Positions 44,207 through 53,941 of a stretch of DNA of 64,000 nucleotides are shown here, one piece after another. The stretch comes from Paenibacillus sp. FSL H7-0331 (GTDB taxonomy: Bacteria > Bacillota > Bacilli > Paenibacillales > NBRC-103111): positions 1-64,000 of the forward strand of contig NZ_MRTH01000038.1 in NCBI RefSeq assembly GCF_001956045.1. The letters are read 5' to 3'. Position numbers and translations under genes: made by a program. The notes below the pieces were generated by a model that was not told the origin of the DNA, did not search any database, and saw nothing but the letters and a program-made list of their open reading frames with translations. Every line of letters starts with the position of its first letter. The first letter of the stretch is position 1.

Positions 44207-44557
44207 ATGAATACGCCTGTGATTCCATTTTCATTATGTCCGAGAGTCGAAAAAGGAATGCAGCTGTTAAGCAAACGCTGGTCAATCCTCATTATTTATC
44301 AGTTGATGAGCGGCACCCAGCGCTTTCACTCACTAGAGACTGCGCTTCCTGTTAGCGGTAGACTGCTGTCAGAACGTCTTAAAGAATTAGAGCAGGAGGG
44401 GATCGTCCTGAGAGAAGTGTTTCCGGAAACCCCTGTACGCATCCAATATTCATTAACCGACAAAGGACATGCTTTAGCCCCGTTGATCAAAGAAATCGAA
44501 ATATGGTCGGAGAACTGGATACAAGTTGAAGCTGATGATAAGACAGAGCTTGAATAA
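44207..44557 (+). CDS. HxlR/DUF24-family regulator, YodB/CatR-like
   Basis: A 116-residue winged-helix repressor. The conserved N-terminal Cys (IPFSLCPRVEKGMQLLSKRWS) sits where YodB/CatR carry the redox-sensing Cys; LPVSGRLLSERLKELEQEGIV is the recognition helix and ETPVRIQYSLTDKG the wing. These proteins are inactivated by quinones or diamide through Cys oxidation or alkylation. ATG 44207 follows GAGGTGATC at 6 nt; GTG 44195 overlaps that site. It is divergent from the CatE-like operon, with matching palindromes at both promoters. Confidence 0.88.
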   Translation: MNTPVIPFSLCPRVEKGMQLLSKRWSILIIYQLMSGTQRFHSLETALPVSGRLLSERLKELEQEGIVLREVFPETPVRIQYSLTDKGHALAPLIKEIEIWSENWIQVEADDKTELE

Positions 44558-44560
44558 TGC

Positions 44561-44608
44561 AAAAAAGAACCTTCAGGCCCACTATTGTGGCAAGCTGAAG
44601 GTTCCTTT
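44561..44608. terminator. Bidirectional terminator between hxlR and the VOC gene
   Basis: A perfect outer stem GAACCTTCAG / CTGAAGGTTC with an inner GCCCAC / GTGGC stem. CTTTTA follows on the plus strand and six T on the minus strand. It serves the two convergent genes. Confidence 0.8.
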
Positions 44609-44680
44609 TATCTAATTCATGCTTATCTATGTTGTTCAGCCTTTGGTAGCTCCCGCTGCGATGCCTCAATGTCAGTCCGA

Positions 44681-45031
44681 TTATACATGAGCCAGAATGT
44701 TAATCAGCCTGCCAAATGGATCGCGAACGTAGAAACGCCGAACGCCCCATGGCTCATCAATCGGCCCATATTGTATGGGGAAACCAGCCTTCTTCATGCG
44801 TTCAAGCGCATCATCGACATCATCAACCTCAATCGACAGGTCAGGTGTAGGCGTGCCGCTGCCCCCCTGTGAAGCGAAGCTAATTTGAATGCTCATCTCC
44901 TCATCAGAGCCGTAGGTTCCAATCCAGCCATGATCCATCAATAGCTCAAGGCCGAGCACGTCCTGGTAAAAGGATTTAGCCGCGGTAATATCCTGCGTTT
45001 CTATATTGGCGACGATTCGCTTGACCTTCAT
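44681..45031 (-). CDS. Single-domain VOC family protein
   Basis: A 116-residue glyoxalase/bleomycin-resistance fold protein: VKRIVANIETQDITAAKSFYQDVLGLELLMD at the start, GFPIQYGPIDEPWGVRRFYVRDPFGRLINIL at the end. Such proteins bind metal or a hydrophobic ligand as dimers; the substrate is unknown. ATG 45031 has GGAGG 8 nt upstream; the frame to 45046 adds the ribosome site. It has no obvious partner gene. Confidence 0.85.
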   Translation of the reverse strand: MKVKRIVANIETQDITAAKSFYQDVLGLELLMDHGWIGTYGSDEEMSIQISFASQGGSGTPTPDLSIEVDDVDDALERMKKAGFPIQYGPIDEPWGVRRFYVRDPFGRLINILAHV

Positions 45032-45166
45032 TTTTCCAGCCTCCAATTATTAACTTTTTCATTCGATATAGTTAACATTCGGTATATAACAAATATTTCC
45101 TCTTCATATCTACTAATCCATCTCACTTTTTTTGTGCATCCTTCTGTTTTGCAGCTTTTCAGACAG

Positions 45167-45193
45167 AAAAAAACCGCCGTTCGTCACGGCGGC
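45167..45193 (-). terminator. Intrinsic terminator of glcB
   Basis: Stem GCCGCCGT / ACGGCGG with a small loop, followed on the minus strand by seven T, 16 bp after the glcB stop. Confidence 0.85.
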
Positions 45194-45208
45194 CTGCAAT
45201 CAAGTAAC

Positions 45209-47389
45209 TCAGGCTTTCAAAGCTGCACTGGATTTGTATTCAATCCGACGACGATGCAAGATCGGCTCTGTATAGCCATTCGGCTGATGATATCCCTCAA
45301 ATACGAGCTCACATGCGGCCTGAAAGGAAATCGACCGATCGAAATCCGCGGCCATCGGACGATAAACCGGATCGGCAGCATTTTGCCCATCAACTACAGC
45401 AGCCATCCGCTTCAGCGTTTCCTGAACCTGCTCCTTCGTACAAATACCATGGTGCAGCCAATTGGCGATGTGCTGGCTGGAAATACGCAGCGTAGCGCGA
45501 TCTTCCATCAGACCTATATTGTTAATATCCGGTACCTTGGAGCAGCCGATTCCCTGTTCGACCCAGCGAACCACGTAGCCCAATATCCCTTGAGCGTTAT
45601 TATCCAACTCCTGTTGAATCTGTTCAGCGCTCCATTGTGGGTTCTTTTCCAGTGGAATGTGCAAAATATCGTCGCGCAAATCGCTGATCGATAGCTTGAG
45701 GTGATCCTGAACCTGCTGCACATCGACCTGATGGTAATGCAGTGCATGGAGTGCAGCTGCTGTCGGTGAAGGAACCCATGCCGTATTGGCACCTGCTTGT
45801 GGATGCCCGATCTTTTGCTTTAGCATATCGCTCATCAAATCCGGCATCGCCCACATCCCTTTACCAATCTGGGCGCGACCCTGAAGACCGCAATCCAAAC
45901 CGACATTGACGTTCGATTTCTCGTAGCTTTGCAGCCAACGGGAAGTTTTCATTTCGCTTTTACGGATCATGGGGCCAGCTTCCATGGAAGTATGCATCTC
46001 ATCACCTGTACGGTCAAGGAAACCGGTATTGATGAAGACGATCCGTTCCTTGACTTCACGAATGCAGTTTTTCAGATTCAATGAAGTGCGGCGTTCTTCG
46101 TCCATCACCCCTATTTTAAGCGTGTTCCGTTTCAAACCGAGCATATCCTCGACACGATCAAACAATTCATTGGCAAAAGCCGCTTCCGCCGAACCATGCA
46201 TTTTGGGCTTCACGATATAGACGGATCCCTTCGCAGAATTCTGGTAAGGACCGTTCCCTAGTAACGTATGCTTGGCAATCAAGCTGGTCATCACCGCATC
46301 CATAATGCCTTCGGGAATCTCCTGACCGTCTTGATCAAGAATGGCATTGATCGTCATCAAGTGTCCCACATTCCGAACAAATAACAGGGAACGACCACGC
46401 AGGCTGATCGCTTCACCAGTTGGTGATATATAGCTCCGGTCCGGGTTCATCGACCGTGTCACCGTGCTGCTGCCTTTGGCAAAAATCGCCTGCAGATCGC
46501 CCTTCATCAGTCCCAGCCAGCTGCTGTATACAAGTACCTTATCCTCAGCATCGACCGCAGTTACCGAATCCTCACAGTCCATGATCGTTGTTAGCGCAGC
46601 TTCCATTACGATATCCTTCACGCCTGCGCCATCCGTCCGGCCAATGGCATGAGTACGATCAATCTGAATTTCAAAATGCAGTCCATTATTGCGAAGCAGC
46701 ACTGCAGAAGGACTTGCTGATTGTCCTTGGTAGCCTGTAAATTGGGCAGCCTTGTGCAGTCCCGTTACCGTTCCATCCTTAAGTGATACCGATAATTGGC
46801 CATCTACAACTGTGTAAGCAACCGCATCCTGATGAGAGCCTTCGCTGAGCGGTGCCGACTGATCGAGAAAATTTTTGGCAAAAGCAATAACTTTATCTCC
46901 ACGTACCGGATTATAGGCAGCCTGACGTTCAGCTCCGCCCTCATCACTGATCGCATCTGTTCCATAAAGTGCATCATACAAGCTGCCCCAGCGAGCGTTC
47001 GCCGCATTCAGCGCATAACGGGCATTATTGACAGGCACAACCAGCTGAGGTCCGGCCTGTACGGCAATTTCATCATCGACATTTTCGGTTGTGACTTTGA
47101 AATCTGCTGCTATCGGCTCCAAATACCCGATTTCCTGCAAATAAGCCTTATAGGCATCAAAATCAAAGTTGTTCTTATTATTTTTGTGCCAAACATTCAA
47201 CAGCTGCTGAATCTCATCCCGTCTGACCAAAAGAGCCTTGTTCTTGGGAGCCAATTCATGGACTAATGTATCCAGCTCAGACCAAAAAAACGCACCATCC
47301 ACACCCGTCCCGGGAAGCGCTTGCGAATTGATAAAATCATAAAGTACCGTAGCAACCTGAAGCTTTCCAACTTGAGTATAGTCTGCCAT
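45209..47389 (-). CDS. glcB: Malate synthase G
   Basis: A 726-residue enzyme condensing glyoxylate and acetyl-CoA to malate; this is the size of isoform G (about 720). Motifs include [21 protein letters not shown] (with metal-binding Glu/Asp), [62 protein letters not shown] and [17 protein letters not shown]. Isoform G usually serves glycolate/glyoxylate use rather than the glyoxylate shunt; no isocitrate lyase or glycolate oxidase is nearby. A perfect 20-bp palindrome upstream (47434-47453) suggests a dedicated regulator. Confidence 0.95.
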   Translation of the reverse strand: MADYTQVGKLQVATVLYDFINSQALPGTGVDGAFFWSELDTLVHELAPKNKALLVRRDEIQQLLNVWHKNNKNNFDFDAYKAYLQEIGYLEPIAADFKVTTENVDDEIAVQAGPQLVVPVNNARYALNAANARWGSLYDALYGTDAISDEGGAERQAAYNPVRGDKVIAFAKNFLDQSAPLSEGSHQDAVAYTVVDGQLSVSLKDGTVTGLHKAAQFTGYQGQSASPSAVLLRNNGLHFEIQIDRTHAIGRTDGAGVKDIVMEAALTTIMDCEDSVTAVDAEDKVLVYSSWLGLMKGDLQAIFAKGSSTVTRSMNPDRSYISPTGEAISLRGRSLLFVRNVGHLMTINAILDQDGQEIPEGIMDAVMTSLIAKHTLLGNGPYQNSAKGSVYIVKPKMHGSAEAAFANELFDRVEDMLGLKRNTLKIGVMDEERRTSLNLKNCIREVKERIVFINTGFLDRTGDEMHTSMEAGPMIRKSEMKTSRWLQSYEKSNVNVGLDCGLQGRAQIGKGMWAMPDLMSDMLKQKIGHPQAGANTAWVPSPTAAALHALHYHQVDVQQVQDHLKLSISDLRDDILHIPLEKNPQWSAEQIQQELDNNAQGILGYVVRWVEQGIGCSKVPDINNIGLMEDRATLRISSQHIANWLHHGICTKEQVQETLKRMAAVVDGQNAADPVYRPMAADFDRSISFQAACELVFEGYHQPNGYTEPILHRRRIEYKSSAALKA

Positions 47390-47433
47390 TGTTATTCCTC
47401 CTAAGGGCTTATTTGTAGATAAGCGAGTATTAT

Positions 47434-47453
47434 TAGTTCATTATAATGAACTA
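47434..47453. promoter_or_regulatory. 20-bp perfect palindrome upstream of glcB
   Basis: TAGTTCATTATAATGAACTA, fully self-complementary, 45 bp before the glcB start. It is followed by a second partial copy of the half-site (TGTTCATGAA). It contains a TATAAT on both strands, so a bound regulator would block a promoter. The regulator is not encoded next to it. Confidence 0.6.
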
Positions 47454-47593
47454 TGTTCATGAATATTATAAACTCATTGTAGCACCAAATCACTTCAATG
47501 GTCAATTTAAAAGTATCTGATTCTCTTCAACCTACGGTACTCAACATTATGTTACAATCAGAGAACATGAATTTTTATGGTTGGGGGATTTGT

Positions 47594-48559
47594 ATGGGAG
47601 AGTTACTTGCGATCGGCGCGCTGCTGCTCTTTTCTTTGAATGTGATTATTACTAAGGTCGCCAGCGGCAGACTTGATTTAAATACCGGCTTTTTGATTTC
47701 CATTTCGATGAATGTGCTGTTTGCAGGTCTGATTTTTCTTGGGCAGTGGATGTATAATGGCTATTCGATGGAGTTTCACGGATGGGGCTTTTTCATGTTC
47801 ATGTTATCCGGCTTATTTGCCTCCTACCTCGGCCGTTACCTGTACTTCGATTCGATTGCCAAATTGGGACCAGCCAAAGCCAGCACGTTTATGATCAGCA
47901 ATCCGCTGTTCACCGTCATCATTTCCTGGCTGTTTCTGCATGAACAACTGCATGCTTTGGAGCTGGCCGCGATGTTCGTCGTAATGTTGGGGTTATTTAT
48001 CGTAAGCTTTAAGCCTACCCAAGCAGGACGGGCTGTTAAAGCAACAGCAGCAGGATCAGATAGTACATCAGGAAACTCTAATCAACATGCAGGCCAATCT
48101 GCCAAAAAGCGTTGGAGCGGACTTATTCAGCCCGGTGTTTGGTTAGCCTTGATGGGCTCGATTTCGTACGCGCTGGGCAACATTACTAGAGGAACGGCCA
48201 TTCACGATTGGAATGAGCCTGTATTGGGAGGTTTTGTGGGAGCCTTAACTGGGCTGCTGCTGCAGGTTCTGCTGAACAAAACAACAAGGACTTTTCTATC
48301 CGACCTTCGTGCCGCCGACAGAAAAGGTGTATGGTTATACGCTATAAGCGGGATATTGACGATAACGGCTCAGATCGGGCACATGGCGGCTATGCATTAC
48401 ATTCCGATTTCGGTCGCTACTTTGATCACCAACTCCCAGCCGCTGCTGGTCATACCACTCAGTTATTTTCTGCTCAAAAACCAAGAGGGCATTAATCTGT
48501 GTACGATAGTGGGGAGCTTGCTCGTGCTGCTCGGGATTTCAGCGATTATTTTGAATTAA
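47594..48559 (+). CDS. EamA-family DMT transporter
   Basis: A 321-residue membrane protein with ten hydrophobic segments in two EamA repeats (FSLNVIITKVASG, YFDSIAKLGPAKASTFMISNPLFT; then MGSISYALGNITRG, YIPISVATLITNSQPLLV). A polar linker (about 172-205) joins the halves. ATG 47594 has GGGGGA 6 nt upstream; the frame to 47498 is AT-rich leader. The substrate, a small metabolite, is unknown. Confidence 0.85.
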   Translation: MGELLAIGALLLFSLNVIITKVASGRLDLNTGFLISISMNVLFAGLIFLGQWMYNGYSMEFHGWGFFMFMLSGLFASYLGRYLYFDSIAKLGPAKASTFMISNPLFTVIISWLFLHEQLHALELAAMFVVMLGLFIVSFKPTQAGRAVKATAAGSDSTSGNSNQHAGQSAKKRWSGLIQPGVWLALMGSISYALGNITRGTAIHDWNEPVLGGFVGALTGLLLQVLLNKTTRTFLSDLRAADRKGVWLYAISGILTITAQIGHMAAMHYIPISVATLITNSQPLLVIPLSYFLLKNQEGINLCTIVGSLLVLLGISAIILN

Positions 48560-48618
48560 AGTGCGATACTACTATATTCTCTGGATATGTCAATAGTCTT
48601 CACCCAGGAAAACACACA

Positions 48619-48643
48619 AAAAACCGCCTTTTAGCGGCTTTTA
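48619..48643. terminator. Bidirectional terminator between EamA and CAP genes
   Basis: Stem CCGC / GCGG extended by A-T pairs, CTTTTA loop, T-runs on both strands (CTTTTA on plus, TTTTTT on minus). Confidence 0.7.
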
Positions 48644-48670
48644 TGTCTGTCTGTCATGTGTGAACTTCAT

Positions 48671-49522
48671 CTATGAAATAAATTCCTGAACCCATTCACC
48701 ATTGTAATAACCAACACCAATTTTGGTATACGTGTTGTTTAAGATATTGGCTCGATGTCCCGGACTGTTCATCCACTCATTCATAACTTGCTCGGGGCTG
48801 GTTTGGCCCTTGGCGATATTTTCACCTGCAGTATTGTAAGAGATCTGGAATTTATCCATCATCTGAAACGGCGATCCGTATGTTGGAGAATTATGATCGA
48901 AGTAATTATTGTTGTACATATCTTGTGCTTTGGCGAGAGCCATTTGAGACAGCTTGTCATCCATCATAAGTGCACCGAGCCCCGCATCTGTTCTTTGTTT
49001 GTTAACTAGCTGCAATACTTGCTGCTCATAAGGGCTTGATGTGGAGGTTTTATCTGCTGGATTTGCTCCAGGATTTGTGATTGGGTTCGTTCCCGGGTTT
49101 GTCGTTGGACTTGCTCCCGGGTTCGTTACCGGATTTGTTCCTGGGTATGTCGTTGGGCTTGCTCCTGGGTTCATTATTGGGCTAGTCCCCGGATTTGTCG
49201 TTGGGCTAGTACCTGGATTCATCACTGGGTTCGTTCCCGGGTTTGTTGTTGGGCTTGTACCTGGATTCGTTATCGGGTTTGTTCCTGTTCCTGGTACTTG
49301 TCCGCCTGCAAGCCATTGGGGAAGTGTAAATGGGTCCTGTTTCACGGTAATCGTGGATTGTTGAGCTCCTGGTGTAGATACGGATGATGCCTGGGTAACA
49401 ACAGATCCTTCTAATGTTTTCTGAGCAGCATTAGGTGCAGCCTGCTGCATACGTGTCATATTGTCATTCTTCGTGCAGCCTGCTGCCAGTAAAATAGTGG
49501 CTATCATGAATAAAGTTTTCAT
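48671..49522 (-). CDS. CAP-domain lipoprotein with octapeptide repeat linker
   Basis: A 283-residue lipoprotein. The signal MKTLFMIATILLAAGC carries a lipobox with Cys16. After a Gln/Ala/Thr-rich segment there are nine tandem octapeptides of the form (T/A)(N/S)P(I/T/V)(T/M)NPG, a flexible wall-spanning linker, then a CAP/SCP domain of the YkwD/SafA-associated type (LVNKQRTDAGLGALMMDDKLSQMA, HNSPTYGSPFQMMDKF, AGENIAKG, WMNSPGHRANILNNTYTKIGVG). Bacterial CAP domains are common on cell surfaces and spores; activity is mostly unknown. ATG 49522 has GGAGGG 7 nt upstream. Confidence 0.88.
   Translation of the reverse strand: MKTLFMIATILLAAGCTKNDNMTRMQQAAPNAAQKTLEGSVVTQASSVSTPGAQQSTITVKQDPFTLPQWLAGGQVPGTGTNPITNPGTSPTTNPGTNPVMNPGTSPTTNPGTSPIMNPGASPTTYPGTNPVTNPGASPTTNPGTNPITNPGANPADKTSTSSPYEQQVLQLVNKQRTDAGLGALMMDDKLSQMALAKAQDMYNNNYFDHNSPTYGSPFQMMDKFQISYNTAGENIAKGQTSPEQVMNEWMNSPGHRANILNNTYTKIGVGYYNGEWVQEFIS
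49067..49282 (-). repeat. Nine tandem 24-bp repeats coding the octapeptide linker
   Basis: Nine in-frame copies of a 24-bp unit encoding (T/A)(N/S)P-x-x-NPG. Copies differ mostly at the third and fourth residues. Tandem in-frame units of this kind readily change copy number by slippage. Confidence 0.85.
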
Positions 49523-49660
49523 CCTAGTACCCTCCAAATGTTTTTGTTATTGTGGTAACGGTGACAGCATGCAAGTCACTCGTTACCCGCTTAACATACC
49601 CATTGGAACGTCGCATTAATGCTGGTAAATCCTAATCAATCACAACCAAGTCAAGCCGCT

Positions 49661-49843
49661 CTAGATATCATTTAAATTTAACGGTTCGTCTTCTTTTCCT
49701 TCATTAAGATCATCCTTCATTAAATTGATGGAAGTAGTGCTCTTTGCATTTTCCAAGGTGTCATTCACAAAAGCCATATCCTGATTTTCCGCTTGGGTGT
49801 TCGTAGTGCCTACGTAGTTATTTTTATGCTTCTTATTTTCCAT
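49661..49843 (-). CDS. Small hydrophilic protein of unknown function
   Basis: A 60-residue, highly charged protein (MENKKHKNNYVGT... ending EPLNLNDI) with no hydrophobic segment, likely unfolded. ATG 49843 has AAGGAG 9 nt upstream. The size, composition and Asn/Lys/Glu content recall small sporulation-related proteins, but I do not recognise a family. It has no operon partner: it lies between the CAP lipoprotein gene and ampS, and ampS ends in its own terminator before it. Confidence 0.55.
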   Translation of the reverse strand: MENKKHKNNYVGTTNTQAENQDMAFVNDTLENAKSTTSINLMKDDLNEGKEDEPLNLNDI

Positions 49844-49911
49844 TTTCAAATTCTCCTTATAAAGTGATTGTAAGTCTTAATGATAGGATGCCCAATTTAT
49901 CGACCAACATT

Positions 49912-49940
49912 AAAAAAAGCACAACCTTTATGGCTGTGCT
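49912..49940 (-). terminator. Intrinsic terminator of ampS
   Basis: Stem AGCACAGCC / GGTTGTGCT (one mismatch) with a short loop, followed on the minus strand by seven T. Confidence 0.85.
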
Positions 49941-49974
49941 GGTATAAACAAGGAATTTATCTTCTTCGTGTGTA

Positions 49975-51207
49975 TCAGAATGCCCAGTTCCCCTTGTGAA
50001 ATACAAGCTCTCTATTGCCTTCATCAGTTACACCGTAAATGTCCATCTCTGCTGAACCAATCATAAAGTCCACATGGGTAATGCTCGTGTTAAGCCCTTG
50101 GGCTTTCAGCTCATCCTGCGACATCTTTTTGCCGTCTTTGAGACAAAAAGCATAAGCGCTGCCAATTGCCAAGTGATTTGAGGCATTTTCGTCAAAAAGT
50201 GTATTGTAATAAAGGATATTCGACTCCGAGATGGGAGAAGCATGAGGAACCAGCGCAACCTCACCCAAATAATGCGATCCTTCATCCATATTAATCAAGT
50301 CCTTCAATGTGGCTTCACCCTGAGCAGCGGTACAATCGATAATACGCCCATTCTCAAAAGTAAGTGTAAACCCGTCAATGAGTTGACCGCCATAGCTCAA
50401 AGGCTTTGTGCTGGACACTTTGCCGTTAACTCCGCCAGCGAAAGGTGCAGTAAACACTTCTTCCGTTGGCATGTTGGCGACAAATGCATTCCCGTGCTCG
50501 TCGATGCTGTCAGCAGCAACCCAGATATGACCCTCAGGCAGTTCAATGGTCAGATCCGTTCCCGGGGCCAGATAGTGCAGTTTTTTGTATTTCTTGGCAT
50601 TGAGATAGTCCGATTTCTGGTTCAATCTACTTACATGCTCTTCCCACGCTTTAACGGGGTTCTCCTGATCAACGCGTACGGTTTTGAAAATCGCTTCCCA
50701 TAGCTTAGCTACCTGCTCTTCCTCTGGCAGCCCAGGAAATACCTTAGCCGCCCAGTTTTTCGAAGGAGCCGCAACTACACACCAGCTGAATTTATCTGAT
50801 TGCAGGTACTGCCGATACTTCGCCATCGCTTTACCGTATGTTTTTTGATGATTGACAATTCGTTCCTGGGACACACCTTTGAGCAGGTCAGGGTCTGACG
50901 ATACGACACTGATCACCGCGGCACCTTTCTCAACAAGCTCCAGCATTTCTCCGGCGTACCATTTGGGTTCTTCCAAAAACGACTCATCTGCCGCCAAATC
51001 GTATCGCAGACGAGATACTGTATCGTCGGTCCAATTGACCTTGACCAAATAGGCCCCTGCTTCATAAGCCTTTTTCGCGATAATTCGAATCAACTCGGCC
51101 GCCTCAATCGTACCGTTGATAACGAGCGTTTGTCCCTTTTGAATGTTAACACCAATCTTGACGACGAGCTCGGCATAGCTGCTTAACTGTTGTTGGAATT
51201 CCAGCAT
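49975..51207 (-). CDS. ampS: M29-family aminopeptidase AmpS
   Basis: A 410-residue metallo-aminopeptidase of family M29 (AmpS/aminopeptidase T), the family length. Metal-binding and active-site segments include VANMPTEEVFTAPF, YYNTLFDENASNHLAIGSAY, THVDFMIGSAEMDIYGV and the conserved Glu in LGEVALVPHASP. It removes N-terminal residues from peptides in the cytoplasm using a co-catalytic metal pair. ATG 51207 has a GGAGGG ribosome site. Upstream, at 51237-51252, a small CTCGGC / GCCGAG hairpin precedes the insertion-sequence region. Confidence 0.93.
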   Translation of the reverse strand: MLEFQQQLSSYAELVVKIGVNIQKGQTLVINGTIEAAELIRIIAKKAYEAGAYLVKVNWTDDTVSRLRYDLAADESFLEEPKWYAGEMLELVEKGAAVISVVSSDPDLLKGVSQERIVNHQKTYGKAMAKYRQYLQSDKFSWCVVAAPSKNWAAKVFPGLPEEEQVAKLWEAIFKTVRVDQENPVKAWEEHVSRLNQKSDYLNAKKYKKLHYLAPGTDLTIELPEGHIWVAADSIDEHGNAFVANMPTEEVFTAPFAGGVNGKVSSTKPLSYGGQLIDGFTLTFENGRIIDCTAAQGEATLKDLINMDEGSHYLGEVALVPHASPISESNILYYNTLFDENASNHLAIGSAYAFCLKDGKKMSQDELKAQGLNTSITHVDFMIGSAEMDIYGVTDEGNRELVFHKGNWAF

Positions 51208-51299
51208 TGTGTATCCCTCCTATGAATTCAATAGCCTCTCGGCATTCGCCGAGGTAGATGGGACAAGGCTTTTCCTGACCCATTAAAACTACTTTCCTC

Positions 51300-53150
51300 C
51301 TACTTTCGTTGGGGGATTTTTTTATTTCAACCGCAATCGGAACTGGGAAAAATGGTTGAAATTACCGCCGTTTGTTTGTCTAAAACACTTGACATTTCTA
51401 AAATTGCCCCAAAATCGTGTGGGAAGGGTATCGATTTTCCCTTACTACTCGTGATTGAGGTGTTCTTATTGAAACCTGTTTTCGTTGCCCATGCTGACTA
51501 CCAACGTTTTGTTCTTGATCAACTTCGCCAGCATTATACCCATGGTTTAGCCGTACTCGTACCCAGGGATTGGCCTATTATTTGGAAATGCCTTATTTCG
51601 GACCTCTCCTATACGGCTGCTTTTCTTCGCGACTCTTACGCAGACAAAGGTCCGGCGCCACGAGACCCAGCTTCCATGCTTCGTTCGTACTTGCTCTTCC
51701 TTCTTGTTCGGCCTGAGATCGGCATCACCGCTTGGGTCGATGAGATGTACCGCGTTCCGCTTTACTCGATCTTAAGTGGCTTCGAACCCGGTGATATTCC
51801 AGGCGTCGGTACGTTCTACGATTTCCTCGCTCGATTCTGGGCTTCCGAAGTGAAGAACCTCAAACCCAAAAACAAACCTAAAAAGCGTAAGCCAAAGCGC
51901 GGAAAAAAAGGTGAGAAAGCTCCTACAATTTCAGTTGGCAAGGTCAAGCGCCTGGTCGATTATTTGCTTCGCTCAGGAGCTAAGTTACAAAAACAGCCTT
52001 TCGATCGCCTGCTGGAATTCTTTCATTCCCAAATCGTTTCCGTTTCGGCGAAACTCGGTCTGCTGGGGGATAGGGACGCTTTGACACTAGCCGGTGATGG
52101 CACACCGCTCGTCACCTCAAGTTATCCCCGCAGCAAGCCGACTTGTGATTGCAGTGCCCAAGGCCTTGCGAACTGCCCACACCGCCGCCTGTATTCCCAG
52201 CCAGACTGCGACTCCGGTTGGGACAGCGCACGGGAGAAGTACTTCAATGGTTACCACTTGTACATGCTCTCTGCGGCAAACAGCCAGCATGACTTGCCTT
52301 TATATCCACGACTCCAGCCTGCTTCCCGGCATGACGCTGTGAGTGTGGTCGTCAGCTCCATCGAATTTACGCAACGTTTCACCTTAGGCACAGTCGATAA
52401 GATCTTACTCGATGCCGCGCATGACGCTGAGGCCATCTATGAATGGTTGGAACACCAACACATGGAGCCCTTCATTGATCTCAACAACCGGAAAAAGAAG
52501 AACACGGATACCGATTCTGACATGCAGATTTCACCAACGGGTGTGCCGATTTGCCCCATCGGCAAAGAGATGAAACCCAATGGCTATGACAATACCCAGA
52601 ACCGACAGAAATGGCGCTGTCCGCTAGCTTGCGGATCGAAGAACTCGTGCCCCACTCCTTGTTCCACCGCTAAATACGGCCGGACTTACCATACCTTCAA
52701 AGCGGATAACCTTCGTCTGTTTCCGAAGACAAACAGGCAGTCCGAAGCTTGGAAAGAGATCTACAAACGCCGCACCTCGGTCGAGCGCTCCAACAAACGG
52801 GAAAAGATTGATTACAAGCTCGAAGCCGGACGTCATCGTTCCACGAAGATGTGGTACATCCGGATCTACGGCATCATGATGTGCCAACACATCGATGCTT
52901 GGTATGCCCACCAGCAAAAGGAGCTTGAACGGCTACAGCCGCAACTGCTGAAAAACGCTTCCTAGCTTATTGCCCTTTTTGAAAAAATGCCATCCGTTGG
53001 CTTGTTTGCCGTACCCATTTTTGAAAGTGGATTTCACATCCAGATTTACCTGCCTACTTTTCATCTTTTGAGCCTCATTTTAGCTCAGATCGCCCCCATA
53101 ACTCCGAGAGTCTATTTCATGGTTTCTCTCACCATTTTAATGTAAAAAAA
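51300..53150 (+). mobile_element. Insertion sequence carrying a DDE transposase (ends not resolved)
   Basis: A transposase gene with non-coding flanks of roughly 150-180 bp interrupts the space between ampS and the DinB gene. I looked for terminal inverted repeats and target duplications and could not fix them; the given limits are approximate. A hairpin TTTCAACC / GGTTGAAA lies near the left side (51328-51365). The transposase frame is intact. Confidence 0.5.
51469..52965 (+). CDS. DDE transposase (DUF772/IS1182-like)
   Basis: A 499-residue intact transposase. TTG 51469 follows GAGGTG at 6 nt; the frame to 51352 is not family-like. The N-terminal part resembles DUF772 (RDPASMLRSYLLFLLVRPEIG, PLYSILSGFEPGDIPGVGTFYDFL). 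A Lys-rich linker follows (about 137-160). The RNase-H-like catalytic domain has Asp in TLAGDGTPLV, Asp in ILLDAAHDAEAIYEW and Glu in RRTSVERSNKREK. A Cys-rich insert (CPIGKEM, CPLACGSKNSCPTPC) is typical of this group. The element may still be mobile. Confidence 0.88.
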   Translation: MKPVFVAHADYQRFVLDQLRQHYTHGLAVLVPRDWPIIWKCLISDLSYTAAFLRDSYADKGPAPRDPASMLRSYLLFLLVRPEIGITAWVDEMYRVPLYSILSGFEPGDIPGVGTFYDFLARFWASEVKNLKPKNKPKKRKPKRGKKGEKAPTISVGKVKRLVDYLLRSGAKLQKQPFDRLLEFFHSQIVSVSAKLGLLGDRDALTLAGDGTPLVTSSYPRSKPTCDCSAQGLANCPHRRLYSQPDCDSGWDSAREKYFNGYHLYMLSAANSQHDLPLYPRLQPASRHDAVSVVVSSIEFTQRFTLGTVDKILLDAAHDAEAIYEWLEHQHMEPFIDLNNRKKKNTDTDSDMQISPTGVPICPIGKEMKPNGYDNTQNRQKWRCPLACGSKNSCPTPCSTAKYGRTYHTFKADNLRLFPKTNRQSEAWKEIYKRRTSVERSNKREKIDYKLEAGRHRSTKMWYIRIYGIMMCQHIDAWYAHQQKELERLQPQLLKNAS

Positions 53151-53227
53151 CAGAAAAGCAAAAGCTCCGTTCTTTTTAGCAAAAAAGACACCTCCATTGT
53201 AATAAATGAATGTGTCTTAAATTTAGT

Positions 53228-53725
53228 TCATTGGGCTTCCTCGTCGGCCGTGGGACCGTAGATACCCGGCACCGGAATATCGAGAAGCCGCAAGTATACC
53301 CCGAGCTGCGCCCGGTGGTGGATCATGTGGCTTAACCCGAAGGTGCGCAACGCCATCGCCCTCGGCTCGCGGAGGATGATATGGTCGCCGTGGCGCAGCG
53401 TCCATTCCTCGCCGAGCGTTTTCTCGTCGCATTCGGCGAGCAGCTCTTCAAACTTGCCAACGTTCGCGTCGAACTCCTCCAGAACCTCAGCGCGTTTTAC
53501 TAAAGGCTCCCGCCGTAGCGGCACAGTCGAAAGATCGAACTCCGTGTACTGAAAAATCGCGATTTGCCAGTTCAGCAGGTTGATCAGATGCGTGGCCAGC
53601 CCGCCAAGCGTCATCGATTTCTCGTGCGGCTTCCACGACATATGCTCCTCGGGCAAGCGTTCCAGAATGCGGCGCGTAGTGGCCAGTTCATGCGTTGCGT
53701 CGCCGACGATCAGTTGTTTGACCAT
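53228..53725 (-). CDS. DinB-family protein
   Basis: A 165-residue four-helix protein of the DinB/YfiT superfamily. The metal-binding His residues are at GLATHLINLLNWQ (first) and GLSHMIHHRAQLGVYLRLL (pair), the usual HxxxH spacing. DinB-like proteins are often bacillithiol-dependent transferases or stress proteins; the substrate is unknown. ATG 53725 has AAGGATGG about 6 nt upstream. Codon use is visibly more GC-rich than that of the neighbouring genes, suggesting a separate origin. Confidence 0.87.
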   Translation of the reverse strand: MVKQLIVGDATHELATTRRILERLPEEHMSWKPHEKSMTLGGLATHLINLLNWQIAIFQYTEFDLSTVPLRREPLVKRAEVLEEFDANVGKFEELLAECDEKTLGEEWTLRHGDHIILREPRAMALRTFGLSHMIHHRAQLGVYLRLLDIPVPGIYGPTADEEAQ

Positions 53726-53941
53726 AAATTACCATCCTTTTTTATAGTTTATCATACTATAAATTCCAGTCGAGAGGAAAGCTCTCAGGTTAACCGACTA
53801 TGATATTACGCTATCCTGCCCGAGAGCTGAATAACAGCATGCCTTCTCATTCCAGCATAACCCATTTTTTCCTTCTATACAATTCGGTTGGAGATGGGAC
53901 TATGTTCTTGACATTCCAATTCTAGCAAAGCTATTGCTTTT

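Noticed and set aside
51230..51370. Terminal inverted repeats of the insertion sequence
   Set aside because: Only short chance matches (such as CATTAAAA and AAAAATGG) were found between the two flanks, not a convincing pair.
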